A stretch of 64,000 nucleotides of DNA from Rhodanobacter sp. 67-28. GTDB lineage: Bacteria > Pseudomonadota > Gammaproteobacteria > Xanthomonadales > Rhodanobacteraceae. The stretch lies in contig MKTU01000026.1 in assembly GCA_001898415.1 (NCBI GenBank), positions 64,376 through 128,375 on the forward strand. The letters are read 5' to 3'. The stretch's first letter is position 1; each line of letters opens with the position of its first letter. The notes below the pieces were generated by a model. The model saw only the letters and a program-made list of their open reading frames with translations, searched no databases and was not told where the DNA came from. This document shows, in pieces, positions 1 through 8,763 of this stretch. The position numbers and the translations under genes are program-made.

Positions 1-102
1 GCGCAAGGCGACGATCAGGTCGGCACCGAGCTGGTCGCCGGAATCCTCACCGGCGAGGATGGCGATCAGCGGGGCAGGTGCGGAGACGCCGGTGTTTTGC
101 AT
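1..102 (-). CDS. lpxB: Lipid-A-disaccharide synthase, 5' fragment
   Basis: Only the first 34 codons are in the window; the gene runs off the left edge. The protein starts MQNTGVSAPAP and continues into IAILAGEDSGDQLGADLI, the N-terminal glycine-rich motif of LpxB (usual form GE-x-SGD-x-LGA). LpxB joins UDP-2,3-diacylglucosamine and lipid X at the membrane to make the lipid A disaccharide. It is the last gene seen in the lpxD-fabZ-lpxA-lpxB series, starting 63 bp after the lpxA stop. A short hairpin (150-170) lies at that junction without a T-run, so readthrough is expected. Identification rests on the motif plus position, which agree. Confidence 0.85.
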   Translation of the reverse strand, partial: MQNTGVSAPAPLIAILAGEDSGDQLGADLIVALR

Positions 103-165
103 TTCGTCTCCGTCGTGAAGCGAGAGCCAGAGCGCGTGCTTGATTTTGCGATAAGCGCGACGCGC

Positions 166-954
166 TTATCGCGCCAACGACCGCTCGCTGTGGTCGAGGA
201 ACTCCAGCATTGCCATGACGTCGGCGCTTTCGCGCGCCTGCTCGGCGAGTTTCTCGCGGGCTTCGGGCAGCGAGAGGCCGGCCATGTAGAGGGTGCGGTA
301 GGCGCGCTTGATCGCGGCGATGCGGGTGGCATCGAAGCCCCGGCGTTTGAGGCCTTCGCTGTTGATGCCGCGCGGGCGGCCCTGCTGCTCGTTGGCCATC
401 ATCACGAACGGCGGCACGTCGTGGCCGACCAGGCAGCCCATGCCGATGAAGGCGTGCGCGCCGACCTTGCAGAACTGGTGCACGCCCGAATAGCCGGAGA
501 GGATCGTCCAGTCACCGATCTCCACGTGCCCGGCCAGGGCGGAATAGTTGGAGAACACCACGTGATTGCCGACCTGGCAGTCGTGCGCGATGTGCACGTA
601 GGCAAGCACCCAGTTGTCGTCGCCGAGGCGCGTGACGCCGCCGCCGTCGCCGGTGCCGCGGTTGATGGTGGTGAATTCGCGGATCAGGTTGCGGTCGCCG
701 ATGACCAGTTCGGTGCGCTCGCCGGCGAATTTCTTGTCCTGCGGATCGCCGCCCAGCGAGGCGAACTGGGCGACGCGGTTGTCGCACCCGAGCCGGGTGG
801 GGCCTTCGATCACCACGTGCGGGCCGATCACCGTGCGGTCGCCGATCTCCACCTGCGCGCCGATGACGCTATAGGCGCCGATGCGCACGCCGGCGCCGAT
901 CACGGCAGCCGGGTCGACCTGCGCAGTGGGGTGGATCGCGGTGCTGTCACTCAT
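166..954 (-). CDS. lpxA: UDP-N-acetylglucosamine O-acyltransferase
   Basis: LpxA transfers a 3-hydroxyacyl chain from acyl-ACP to UDP-GlcNAc, the first step of lipid A synthesis, in the cytoplasm. The protein shows left-handed beta-helix hexapeptide repeats from the N-terminus ([33 protein letters not shown]) and a helical C-terminal region. Starting at ATG 954 ([12 protein letters not shown]) gives 262 aa, the usual LpxA length. A second ATG six bases upstream (960) would add only two residues, and a longer upstream extension would run further into fabZ. The start lies 2 bp past the fabZ stop codon, so translation is probably coupled. Neighbours lpxD, fabZ and lpxB make the assignment firm. 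Confidence 0.97.
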   Translation of the reverse strand: MSDSTAIHPTAQVDPAAVIGAGVRIGAYSVIGAQVEIGDRTVIGPHVVIEGPTRLGCDNRVAQFASLGGDPQDKKFAGERTELVIGDRNLIREFTTINRGTGDGGGVTRLGDDNWVLAYVHIAHDCQVGNHVVFSNYSALAGHVEIGDWTILSGYSGVHQFCKVGAHAFIGMGCLVGHDVPPFVMMANEQQGRPRGINSEGLKRRGFDATRIAAIKRAYRTLYMAGLSLPEAREKLAEQARESADVMAMLEFLDHSERSLAR

Positions 955-956
955 GT

Positions 957-1424
957 TCATGACCTCGCGGCGCACATCAGTTCGCAGCTTGCCACTTCCT
1001 TGCCGTCGACCGTGGTGCGCGCGGCGAACAGACCCATGCCGCGGACCAGGCGTTTCAGGTTCACTTCCAGGCGCAACTGGTCGCCCGGCACCACCGGAGC
1101 GCTGAAGCGCGCATTGTCGACCTTGACCAGATAGAACAGCGGGCTGCCCGCGTCGCCCTTCATGCGGCGGCTGATCTGCGTCAGCAGGCCGGCGGCCTGC
1201 GCCATCGCCTCGATGATCAGCACGCCCGGCATCACCGGATGGCCCGGGAAATGGCCATCGAAGAACGGTTCGTTGATGGTGACGTTCTTCAGCGCGACCG
1301 CGCTGACGTCCGGCACGACCTCGATCACCCGGTCGACCAGCAGGAACGGGTAGCGGTGCGGCAGCAGGCGCTGGATCTGCTCCACCTGCACCGGCAGGGT
1401 GATCTCGAAATTTTCCTCAGTCAT
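957..1424 (-). CDS. fabZ: 3-hydroxyacyl-ACP dehydratase FabZ
   Basis: FabZ dehydrates 3-hydroxyacyl-ACP in type II fatty acid elongation and competes with LpxA/LpxD for the same substrates, which explains its place between them. The 155-aa hot-dog-fold protein contains [14 protein letters not shown] and the active-site stretch [16 protein letters not shown] with the catalytic His, followed by IEAMAQAAG carrying the catalytic Glu. The start [12 protein letters not shown] is at ATG 1424, overlapping the end of lpxD by 8 bp. Length and motifs match the family throughout. Confidence 0.97.
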   Translation of the reverse strand: MTEENFEITLPVQVEQIQRLLPHRYPFLLVDRVIEVVPDVSAVALKNVTINEPFFDGHFPGHPVMPGVLIIEAMAQAAGLLTQISRRMKGDAGSPLFYLVKVDNARFSAPVVPGDQLRLEVNLKRLVRGMGLFAARTTVDGKEVASCELMCAARS

Positions 1425-2445
1425 TGCTCTTGTCCTTTTCCAGTGCCGCCAGACGGCGCGCGTATTCGTCCAGATGCTTGAATCGCGCCGCATTCCTGCG
1501 CCACAGGCGATTTTCCTGCAGCGGCACGCCGGAGGAGTACTCGCCCGGTTCGCGTATCGAATGGGTGACCAGGCTCTTGGCGGTAATGGTAACCCGGTCG
1601 GCCAGCTCGAGATGGCCGAGCACGCCCGCATTGCCGCCGATCTGGCAGTAGCGGCCGATCCTGGCGCTGCCGGCCACGGCGGCGCATCCGGCCATTGCGG
1701 TGTGCGCGCCCACGTGCACGTTGTGGGCGATCTGGATCTGGTTGTCCAGCCGCACGTCTTCTTCCAGCACGGTGTCGTCCAGCGTGCCGCGGTCGATCGT
1801 GGTGTTGGCGCCGATCTCGCAGTCATCGCCGATGCGTACCCCACCCAACTGGGGCAGCTTGATCCAGTGGTCGGTGTCGAAGGCCAGGCCGAAGCCGTCC
1901 GAACCGATCACCGCGCCGGGATGCACCAGCACGCGGCGACCCAGGATGACGCGCGTGACCAGGGTGACCCGGGCCACCAGCCGCGATTGCGCCCCCACCG
2001 TGCAGCCCTCGCCGATGATGCAGTGTGGCCCCAGCACGGCGCCGTCCTCGACCACTGCATCGGCCTCGATCACGCAACACGGGCCGATGCTGGCGCCGGC
2101 GCTGACGCGCGCGGAAGCGGCGACCACGGCACTGGGATGCACGCCAGCCGGTGCGGCGGGCAGGCGCTCGAACAGCGCGGCGATGCGCGCGTAGGCGACG
2201 TAGGGGTCCCTGGCGATCAGCGCGGTGGCCGGGCAATCGGCGAGGTTCTCCTCGCGCAGCACCACCACGCCCGCGCGGGTGGACAGCAGCTGCGCGGTAT
2301 ATTTGCTGTTGGAAAGAAAGCTCAACTCGCTGGCGCCGGCGCCACCGAGCGTGCCCACGCCGCTCACCATCCGCGCGCCGTCGCCGCGGACGTCGAGGCC
2401 GAAGCGCGCGGCCAGTTCGGCTGCCGAGTAGTGGATGGCGTTCAT
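1417..2445 (-). CDS. lpxD: UDP-3-O-(3-hydroxyacyl)glucosamine N-acyltransferase
   Basis: LpxD adds the second, N-linked 3-hydroxyacyl chain in lipid A synthesis. The 342-aa protein has the small N-terminal uridine-binding domain (through LSFLSNSKYTAQL at about residues 40-55) followed by a long run of hexapeptide repeats (ASARVSAGASIGPCCVIE; IGSDGFGLAF; LDNQIQIAHNVHVG, where the catalytic His is expected) and a short C-terminal helix. The ATG start at 2445 gives the standard length; an open frame extending further upstream is not needed. It overlaps fabZ by 8 bp. Upstream lies bamA, separated by a strong terminator, and skp is absent from between them. Confidence 0.97.
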   Translation of the reverse strand: MNAIHYSAAELAARFGLDVRGDGARMVSGVGTLGGAGASELSFLSNSKYTAQLLSTRAGVVVLREENLADCPATALIARDPYVAYARIAALFERLPAAPAGVHPSAVVAASARVSAGASIGPCCVIEADAVVEDGAVLGPHCIIGEGCTVGAQSRLVARVTLVTRVILGRRVLVHPGAVIGSDGFGLAFDTDHWIKLPQLGGVRIGDDCEIGANTTIDRGTLDDTVLEEDVRLDNQIQIAHNVHVGAHTAMAGCAAVAGSARIGRYCQIGGNAGVLGHLELADRVTITAKSLVTHSIREPGEYSSGVPLQENRLWRRNAARFKHLDEYARRLAALEKDKSND

Positions 2446-2469
2446 GCGTGGCTCCGGACGGTGCGCGTC

Positions 2470-2498
2470 ATTGTAGGGCGTGGCGCCGCACGACGCAG
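2470..2498 (-). promoter_or_regulatory. Candidate lpxD promoter
   Basis: Reading the minus strand, a TACAAT -10 hexamer lies at 2475-2470, about 25 bp before the lpxD ATG, with a weak -35 (CTGCGT) 17 bp further up. The same TACAAT -10 occurs upstream of pyrH, rpsB and map in this window. A terminator sits immediately upstream, so lpxD needs either this promoter or readthrough. The -35 match is poor. Confidence 0.4.
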
Positions 2499-2510
2499 GT
2501 GTGCCCGGGC

Positions 2511-2544
2511 GACGAAAAAGAAAACGCGGCATCGCCGCGTTTTC
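2511..2544 (-). terminator. Rho-independent terminator after bamA
   Basis: The perfect 11-bp stem GAAAACGCGGC / GCCGCGTTTTC (2520-2530 with 2534-2544) has a 3-nt loop. On the minus strand it is followed by a T-rich tail (TTTTCTTTTTCG). It lies about 50 bp past the bamA stop and about 65 bp before the lpxD start, so it separates bamA from the lipid A genes. Confidence 0.85.
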
Positions 2545-2595
2545 CTTCGAGACGCCGGCAGCTCCGCACGTGGCGGCGCCCGCACCGGCCGATGG

Positions 2596-5016
2596 TCAGA
2601 ACTGGCTGCCGAAGGTGAACTGGATGCGCTCCTCGTAATGACCGTCCGACGGCTGCGAGCGGAACGGCACGGCGAGGCTGATGATCAGCGGGCCGATCGG
2701 CGCCTGCCAGTGCAGCGATACGCCGGCCGAGGCGCGCAGCGTGCTGGCGTCGAAGCTCTGGTAATCCCGGTAGACGTTGCCGACGTCGGTGAACAGCGAC
2801 ACGCGCGCGGTGTTGATGTCCTTGAGAAACGGCAGCGGCAGGTACAGCTCGGCAGTGCCCAGCACCTTGAACGAGCCGCCGATCGGTTGCGCCCAGTAGG
2901 CGCCCAGGCAGTTGCCGCGCGCGTCCGGCGAGCTGCCGTCGATGCACACGCGCGGGCCCAGGGTGTTGTCCTGGAAGCCGCGTACGTCGCGCACGCCGCC
3001 GGAAGAGAAGTTGGCGAAGAACGGGAAATCCTGGCGCAGGTCGGGCATCACGTAGCCTGCGCCGCGCTGCGCTTCGGTGGCGGCCTTGAGCACGGCGAAC
3101 TGGTCGTCGCTGATGCCGTTCTTGCCATAGGTCTTGCCGTAGCCCACCTGGCCGTCCAGGTAGAGCACGAAGCCCTTGCCGATCGGCCAGTAATGGTTGG
3201 CCTCGGCGGTGAGCTTCCAGTACTGCACGGTGGAGCCGGGCAGGGCGACGTCCGCCTGGGCCTGCAACAGGCCGCCGCGGGTGGGCGCCCAGTAGCCGTT
3301 GCGGGTGTCGTGGTTCCAGCCCAGCGTGCCGGTCCACGAATGGATCGTCTTGTTGCCGAGCTGGTTCTGGTAGTCGATCAGGTCCCGCGGGCTGTAGCCG
3401 GGGAACAGGTTGACCTTGTTGCTGCTGATGCCCAGGCCCACGCGCACGCCGTCGGTTTCGCTGATCGGGATGCCCAGGTAGGTCGAGAAGCCCTTGGCGC
3501 TGGTGCTGTAGTTGGCGTAGTCGGTGTTGCCGTAGTCGGTCTTGGAATAGTTGACGCTGTAGCCGATGCCGATGCCGTTGTCGGTCAGGTACGGGTTGTA
3601 GTAGTTGGCGCCGAAACTGGTCTGGTAGGTGCTGCGCGAGCCGCTCACCGAGAAGCTGTCGCCACTGCCGAACAGGTTGTTCTGGCTCAACGAGGCGTTG
3701 AGGATGATGCCGGCGTACTGCGAGTAGCCGATGCCGAACTGCATGCTGCCGGCGGCCTGCTCCTCGACCTTGACGCTGACGTCGACCTGGTCCTGCGAGC
3801 CGGGCACCAGTTTCTTGTCGATGTCGACCTTCTTGAAGTAGCCCAGCCGCTGCAGGCGGATCTTCGAGCGGTCGATCGCGGCCTGCGAGTACATGGAGCC
3901 TTCGAGCTGGCGCATCTCGCGACGCAGCACGTTGTCCTCGGTCTTGGTGTTGCCGGAGAAGATCACGCGGCGCACGTACACGCGCTGGCCCGGCTCGACG
4001 TACATGGTCAGGTCGACCGTGTGCTTGTCCTTGTCCAGCTTCGGGATCGGCGTGACCTTGGCGTAGGCATAGCCGATGTTGGACAGCACCGCCTTGATCG
4101 CCTTGCTGGAGTTCTCGATCGCGCCGCGGTTGAAGATGTCGCCTTCCTTGACGAACACCAGCTGGCGCATCGTCTTTTCCGGCAGGATCAGGTCGCCGAG
4201 CAGCTTGACGTCGGTGACCTTGTAGATGTCGCCTTCCTTGATGCTGGCGTCGATGTACATGTTGCGCTTGTCCGGCGAGATGCTGACCTGGGTCGAATCC
4301 ACGCCGAAATCCGCGTAACCGCGGTTCATGTAGTAGGACTGCAGCTTCTCCAGGTCGCCGGAAAGCTTCTCGCGCGAGTACTGGTCATTCTTGGAGTACC
4401 ACGACATCAGGTTCGGTGTGCCGGACTCGAAATCGTCGCGGATCTGCTTGTCGGTGTAGGCGTGGTTGCCGAGGATGTTGATCTCGCGGATCTTGGCGGC
4501 CTTGCCCTCGCGGATCCCGATGTCGATGGCGACACGGTTGCGGTCGAGCCGGGTCACGTGCGGCTCGACCGACACGTTGTACTTGCCGCGGTTGTAGTAC
4601 TGCCGGATCAGCTCCTGCTGCACGCCGTCGATGGCCAGCCGGTCGAAGGTCTCGCCTTCGGAGATGCCGGTCTGCTTGAGGCCCTTCTTCAGGTCGTCGG
4701 TCTTGATGTCGTGGTTGCCGCGGATGTTGAGCTTGGCGATGGACGGCCGCTCGACCACCTTGATCACCAGGATGTTGCCGTCGCGGTCGAGCTCCACGTC
4801 GCTGAAGAACTTGGTCTGGTACAGCGCGCGGATGGCGCGTGCCGCCTCGGCGTTGGTGAGCCGATCGCCCTTGTTCACCGGCAGGTAGTTGTACACCGTG
4901 CCGGCCGCGATGCGGCTGAGGCCGTCGATGCGGATGTCCGAGATCACGAAGGGCTCGAACGCGTACGCGTTGGCGGCAAGGGAGGCAAGCAGGATCAGCG
5001 CGGCGATACGCTTCAT
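2596..5016 (-). CDS. bamA: Outer membrane protein assembly factor BamA
   Basis: BamA is the Omp85 core of the BAM complex that folds beta-barrels into the outer membrane. The 806-aa protein has a clear signal peptide (MKRIAALILLASLAANAYA, cleavage before Phe), five POTRA domains over roughly residues 22-420 (first one FVISDIRIDGLSRIAAGTVYNYL) and a C-terminal beta-barrel ending FTFGSQF, with the terminal aromatic residue that marks a BAM substrate. The ATG at 5016 puts the signal peptide at the N-terminus; upstream in-frame sequence is not protein-like. rseP is upstream on the same strand. The chaperone gene skp, usual between bamA and lpxD in enterics, is missing. Confidence 0.98.
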   Translation of the reverse strand: MKRIAALILLASLAANAYAFEPFVISDIRIDGLSRIAAGTVYNYLPVNKGDRLTNAEAARAIRALYQTKFFSDVELDRDGNILVIKVVERPSIAKLNIRGNHDIKTDDLKKGLKQTGISEGETFDRLAIDGVQQELIRQYYNRGKYNVSVEPHVTRLDRNRVAIDIGIREGKAAKIREINILGNHAYTDKQIRDDFESGTPNLMSWYSKNDQYSREKLSGDLEKLQSYYMNRGYADFGVDSTQVSISPDKRNMYIDASIKEGDIYKVTDVKLLGDLILPEKTMRQLVFVKEGDIFNRGAIENSSKAIKAVLSNIGYAYAKVTPIPKLDKDKHTVDLTMYVEPGQRVYVRRVIFSGNTKTEDNVLRREMRQLEGSMYSQAAIDRSKIRLQRLGYFKKVDIDKKLVPGSQDQVDVSVKVEEQAAGSMQFGIGYSQYAGIILNASLSQNNLFGSGDSFSVSGSRSTYQTSFGANYYNPYLTDNGIGIGYSVNYSKTDYGNTDYANYSTSAKGFSTYLGIPISETDGVRVGLGISSNKVNLFPGYSPRDLIDYQNQLGNKTIHSWTGTLGWNHDTRNGYWAPTRGGLLQAQADVALPGSTVQYWKLTAEANHYWPIGKGFVLYLDGQVGYGKTYGKNGISDDQFAVLKAATEAQRGAGYVMPDLRQDFPFFANFSSGGVRDVRGFQDNTLGPRVCIDGSSPDARGNCLGAYWAQPIGGSFKVLGTAELYLPLPFLKDINTARVSLFTDVGNVYRDYQSFDASTLRASAGVSLHWQAPIGPLIISLAVPFRSQPSDGHYEERIQFTFGSQF

Positions 5017-5038
5017 CGTCGGTTCCGTTGGGTTAGTT

Positions 5039-5069
5039 TGACGGGGCGGCCAGCGCGGCCGCTCCGTCA
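5039..5069. other. Hairpin between rseP and bamA
   Basis: TGACGGGGCGGCC (5039-5051) pairs with GGCCGCTCCGTCA (5057-5069) with one mismatch and a 5-nt loop, in the 195-bp rseP-bamA gap just upstream of the bamA start. No T-run follows, so it may be an RNA-stability or leader structure rather than a terminator. Nothing else recognisable was found in this gap. Confidence 0.4.
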
Positions 5070-5211
5070 ACGCATGCGGCGGGGGATGAGCCCGTCGCGA
5101 AAAGGGGCGCTGCATTCCAGCGGGAGTTGTCGCGGACCGCGTCGGCCCGGGCAAGCACGGCCGGCGCAGTCTGGCGGATCGCCAGGTGGTCGAGGGCGAT
5201 GGCGATGCGCA

Positions 5212-6558
5212 TCACGACAGCAGGGTTCGCTGGATGTCGTTGAATAGCGTCCATCCGACCAGGCTGAACAGCAGGACCAGACCGATGTACTGGCCGATGA
5301 TCATTGCCTGTTCGCTGACCGGGCTGCCCTTGACCAGTTCGATCAGATAATACAGCAGGTGCCCGCCATCGAGGACCGGGATCGGCAGCAGGTTCAGGAT
5401 CGCCAGGCTCAGCGACACCATCGCCAGGAACTGCAGGAACCACGCCAGCCCCATCTGCGCCGACGCATTGGCGTACTGGGCGATGCCGATCACGCTGGAG
5501 ATGTTCTTGGTCGAGGCGTGCCCGCTGAGCATCTCCCCGATCATGCCGAAGGTCTGCCGGGTATTGCGCCAGGTGGTGGTGAACGCGGCGCCCAGTGCGC
5601 GCGCCGGCGAGTACTGCACGGTGGCCGGCTCCGGTGGCGGCGGGGCGACGCCCAGCATCCACTTCGCCGGCTGGTCGCCGAGCGACTCCCATGTCGCGGT
5701 GACCGCGAGGGTCAGCGGCCGGCCGTCGCGCAGCACGCCGATCGACAGTCGCGGCGATGTGGCCGCCGCCGATTGCACCAGCTTGCCGAGGCTGTCGAAA
5801 TCGCCCACCGGCTGGCCGTTGATGCTGACGATGCGATCGCCGCCCTGGATGCCGCCCAGGGCCGCCGGTTGCCCGGGCTTGACCGTGCCGGCGATCGCCG
5901 GCGGCGGCGCCAGGCGCAGGCCGAGCTTGCCGAAGTACTGGTCGATCGGCTGGCCGGCCGGCAGGCGGTCCAGCGGCAGCACGAGTTCGCGGGTCTGGCC
6001 GTCGGCGTGGCGCACCGTCAGCGGCAGCGGGGTCAGCGCCAGCAGCGCGTTGCCCACCGCGTCCATCGAATCGCTCCAGGTGGAGACCTGGCGCCCGTTG
6101 ACGCTGAGGATGCGGTCGCCCGGCTGGATGCCTGCCTCGGCGGCGATGCTGTCCGGCGTGGCGGTGACGATCGGCGCGTAGTCGCTCCGGCCGAGCATGA
6201 ACATCAGCCACAGCGCGGCGATGGTGAAGATCACGTTGAAGCCCGGCCCGGCCGCCACGATGGCGATGCGTTTCCACACCGATTTGCCGGTGAACTCCTG
6301 GTCGCGCAGGGCCGGGTCGACCTCGCCCTCGCGCGCGTCCAGCATCTTCACGTAGCCGCCCAGCGGGATCGCCGCGATCCAGTATTCGGTGCCGTCGCGG
6401 CCGATGCGCTTCCAGATCGCCTTGCCGAAGCCGATCGAGAACCGCAGCACCTTGACCCCACAGCGCCGCGCGACCCAGTAGTGGCCGAACTCATGGAAGG
6501 TCACCAGCACGCCGAGCGTGACCAGCAACCAGAACACCGAGCCGAAAAAGGAAGTCAT
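5212..6558 (-). CDS. rseP: RIP metalloprotease RseP (site-2 protease)
   Basis: RseP is the inner-membrane zinc protease that cuts anti-sigma factor RseA and releases sigma-E. The 448-aa protein has the zinc motif HEFGH at residues 22-26 in the first membrane helix, two central PDZ domains (about residues 115-280, each with a GIQxGDRI-type motif) and, in the C-terminal membrane part, NLLPIPVLDGGHLLYY with the third metal ligand Asp. The ATG at 6558 is chosen; a TTG one codon upstream is less likely. The dxr stop lies only 36 bp upstream, so it is cotranscribed with dxr and cdsA, as is common in proteobacteria. Confidence 0.97.
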   Translation of the reverse strand: MTSFFGSVFWLLVTLGVLVTFHEFGHYWVARRCGVKVLRFSIGFGKAIWKRIGRDGTEYWIAAIPLGGYVKMLDAREGEVDPALRDQEFTGKSVWKRIAIVAAGPGFNVIFTIAALWLMFMLGRSDYAPIVTATPDSIAAEAGIQPGDRILSVNGRQVSTWSDSMDAVGNALLALTPLPLTVRHADGQTRELVLPLDRLPAGQPIDQYFGKLGLRLAPPPAIAGTVKPGQPAALGGIQGGDRIVSINGQPVGDFDSLGKLVQSAAATSPRLSIGVLRDGRPLTLAVTATWESLGDQPAKWMLGVAPPPPEPATVQYSPARALGAAFTTTWRNTRQTFGMIGEMLSGHASTKNISSVIGIAQYANASAQMGLAWFLQFLAMVSLSLAILNLLPIPVLDGGHLLYYLIELVKGSPVSEQAMIIGQYIGLVLLFSLVGWTLFNDIQRTLLS

Positions 6559-6594
6559 CAAGTACCGCAGCGGAAAGTCATCGGGACAAGAATA

Positions 6595-7770
6595 TCAGCA
6601 AGCCCTGCGCAGTACGCGCCGGGCCGCCTCGCGGGCCGCCCGGTCGCGCTCGAGCAGGGTCGGGATATCGACCACCGGCTGCGCCGGCAGTTCCGCAAGC
6701 ACCGCCTCGACCACGTCGGCGATCGACAGGAACGCCAGCGTGCCGGCGAGGAAGGCCTCCACCGCCACCTCGTTGGCCGCGCTCAGCACGGTCGGGGCAT
6801 CGCCACCGGCGCGCAGCGCCTGGAAGGCCAGCGCCAGGCAGCGGAAGGTGGCCAGATCCGGCGCCTCGAACTGCAGCGGCGCGCAGGCGGCGAGGTCGAG
6901 CGGGGTGACCCCGGACTCGACCCGCTCCGGCCAGGCCAGCGCGTGGGCGATCGCGGTGCGCATGTCCGGGTTGCCCAGTTGCGCCAGCACGGAGCCGTCG
7001 ACGTAGTCGACCATCGAGTGGATCAGGCTCTGCGGATGCACCACCACCTCGATGGCCTCGACCGGCGCGGCGAACAGGTGATGCGCCTCGATCACCTCCA
7101 GTCCCTTGTTCATCAGGGTGGCCGAGTCGACCGAGATCTTGCGGCCCATGACCCAATTGGGATGCTTGCAGGCCTGGTCGGGCGTGACATGAGCCAGCTC
7201 GGCGCGGCTGCGGCCGCGGAACGGGCCGCCGGACGCGGTCAGGATCAATCGGCGCACGCCACTGCGGGCCAGTGCGGGGCGACCGCCCGGCAGACACTGG
7301 AACAACGCGTTGTGCTCGGAGTCGACCGGCACCAGCACCCCGCCACCGCGCTCGACCGCCTGCAGCAGCAGCGGGCCGGCCATCACGATGGACTCCTTGT
7401 TGGCCAGCAGCAGCCGCTTGCCGGCCTGCGCGGCGGCCAGGGTCGACTCCAGCCCGGCGGCGCCGACAATGGCCGCCACCACGGTGTCGCACAGGTTGCC
7501 GGCCGCCGCGGCGACCAGCGCGTCCGGGCCGCTGGCGACATCGCAGCGCACCCCGGCGTCGGCCAGGCGCCGGGCCAGTTCGCGCTCGTGCGCGGGATCG
7601 GCGACGATGGCCAGGTCCGGCCGGTGTCGAACGCACAGTTCGACCAGCGCCTCGACGCGGTGGTTCGCGGTGAGCACGCTGGCGCGGAACCGCTCCGGAT
7701 GGCGCGCGATCACGTCCAGCGTGCTGCCGCCGATCGAGCCGGTGGCACCAAGGACAGCGACCGTGCGCAT
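6595..7770 (-). CDS. dxr: 1-deoxy-D-xylulose 5-phosphate reductoisomerase
   Basis: Dxr (IspC) converts DXP to 2-C-methyl-D-erythritol 4-phosphate using NADPH, the second step of the MEP isoprenoid pathway. The 391-aa protein starts [20 protein letters not shown] (NADPH-binding loop), contains [11 protein letters not shown] and [10 protein letters not shown] (metal and substrate site), and [12 protein letters not shown] near the C-terminal domain. The ATG at 7770 places the nucleotide-binding loop right at the N-terminus. The start lies 2 bp beyond the cdsA stop, and rseP follows 36 bp downstream. Its product feeds UppS, encoded three genes away. Confidence 0.97.
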   Translation of the reverse strand: MRTVAVLGATGSIGGSTLDVIARHPERFRASVLTANHRVEALVELCVRHRPDLAIVADPAHERELARRLADAGVRCDVASGPDALVAAAAGNLCDTVVAAIVGAAGLESTLAAAQAGKRLLLANKESIVMAGPLLLQAVERGGGVLVPVDSEHNALFQCLPGGRPALARSGVRRLILTASGGPFRGRSRAELAHVTPDQACKHPNWVMGRKISVDSATLMNKGLEVIEAHHLFAAPVEAIEVVVHPQSLIHSMVDYVDGSVLAQLGNPDMRTAIAHALAWPERVESGVTPLDLAACAPLQFEAPDLATFRCLALAFQALRAGGDAPTVLSAANEVAVEAFLAGTLAFLSIADVVEAVLAELPAQPVVDIPTLLERDRAAREAARRVLRRAC

Positions 7771-7772
7771 CG

Positions 7773-8588
7773 TCACAACTGCAGCAGCCACAAGCCGGCG
7801 GCGAAAATGGGCAGTGCCGCGAACACGCTGTCCAGTCGATCCATCAGGCCGCCATGGCCGGGAAAGATGCTGCCCGAATCCTTCACCTGGGCATGCCGCT
7901 TGAGCAGGCTCTCGAACAGGTCGCCGACGATAGAAATGGACACGGTGGCCGCCGCCAGCAGCGCCAGCGCCAGCAACCGCACATCACGCACGTCGAGCAG
8001 CCAGGCGCCGACCAGCGCCAGCAGCACGCCGGCGACCAGCGCGCCGTAGGCGCCGGCCCAGGTCTTGCCCGGGCTGATATGCGGCGCCAGCTTGCGCTTG
8101 CCGAAGGCGCGGCCGGCGGCGTAGGCGCCGATGTCCGAGGCCCACACGATCATCAGCGCCAGCAAGGTCCACCACGGGCCGTGCGGCGAGTGGCCATGGA
8201 TGCCGACCAGGGCGACCCAGGCCGGAAAGATCACGAATGCGCCGGCCAGCAGTTTCAGCGCGGTGTTGTCGCGCGTGGGCGCGGCGGCGAACGCGAAGTG
8301 GCGCAGCCACAGGCAGGCCACCAGCCACCATGCCACGCCAGCGACCAGCAGCCAGTCGAGCCACGCGCTGTCGCGCGCCAGCCAGAGCAGCACGAACACG
8401 CCGGCGGCCACGATCAGCAAGGCCACCCGGGCACGGCCATGCAGGCCGCTCAGCTGGGCCCACTCCCCCCATGCCGCCAGGAAAGCCACGGCCACGATCG
8501 CGCCGAAGACGCCGGTCGGCGGCAGCAGGACGATCAGGATCGCCAGCGGCGCGAGCACCAGGGCGGTGAGAATGCGCTGAAGCAGCAT
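7773..8588 (-). CDS. cdsA: Phosphatidate cytidylyltransferase
   Basis: CdsA makes CDP-diacylglycerol from CTP and phosphatidic acid, the branch point of phospholipid synthesis, at the inner membrane. The 271-aa protein is mostly membrane helices (starting [18 protein letters not shown]) and ends with the family signature: SPGKTWAG, then [17 protein letters not shown] and [12 protein letters not shown] with the metal-binding Asp. An AGAGGA ribosome site lies just before ATG 8588. The leader also carries a 164-bp inverted-repeat element (8600-8763), so the uppS-cdsA junction has been interrupted by a repeat while gene order is kept. Confidence 0.96.
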   Translation of the reverse strand: MLLQRILTALVLAPLAILIVLLPPTGVFGAIVAVAFLAAWGEWAQLSGLHGRARVALLIVAAGVFVLLWLARDSAWLDWLLVAGVAWWLVACLWLRHFAFAAAPTRDNTALKLLAGAFVIFPAWVALVGIHGHSPHGPWWTLLALMIVWASDIGAYAAGRAFGKRKLAPHISPGKTWAGAYGALVAGVLLALVGAWLLDVRDVRLLALALLAAATVSISIVGDLFESLLKRHAQVKDSGSIFPGHGGLMDRLDSVFAALPIFAAGLWLLQL

Positions 8589-8599
8589 GGAAATCCTCT

Positions 8600-8763
8600 A
8601 GGAGCGTGGGCGGTAGAAACCAAGGGAGCGAGGCAAAGCGATTTTGAGTCAGGTTTTTTCGATCGTTTGAGGAAGATAGCCGTAGCTATCTGACGAGAAG
8701 GAGCGGAAAAGCTGGCCAAAAGCGCGAAGCCATAGCCCCTTGGTTTCTATCGCCCACGCTCCT
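8600..8763. repeat. 164-bp element with 27-bp terminal inverted repeats
   Basis: The left end 8600-8626 (starting AGGAGCGTGGGCGG) and right end 8737-8763 are complementary over 27 bp with one mismatch. The interior includes a small palindrome GATAGC-CGTA-GCTATC (8675-8690). No transposase is encoded, so it resembles a MITE or REP-type element. It fills the gap between uppS and cdsA, and the uppS stop codon (8747-8749) lies within the right terminal repeat. Transcribed in the operon, it should fold into a long hairpin. Confidence 0.8.

Noticed and set aside
1399-5247. Very long plus-strand open frame opposite lpxD and bamA
   Set aside because: It is antisense to well-supported genes. The translation is rich in Ala/Val/Asp/His/Gly repeats typical of reading the complement of GC-rich codons, and it has no motifs.
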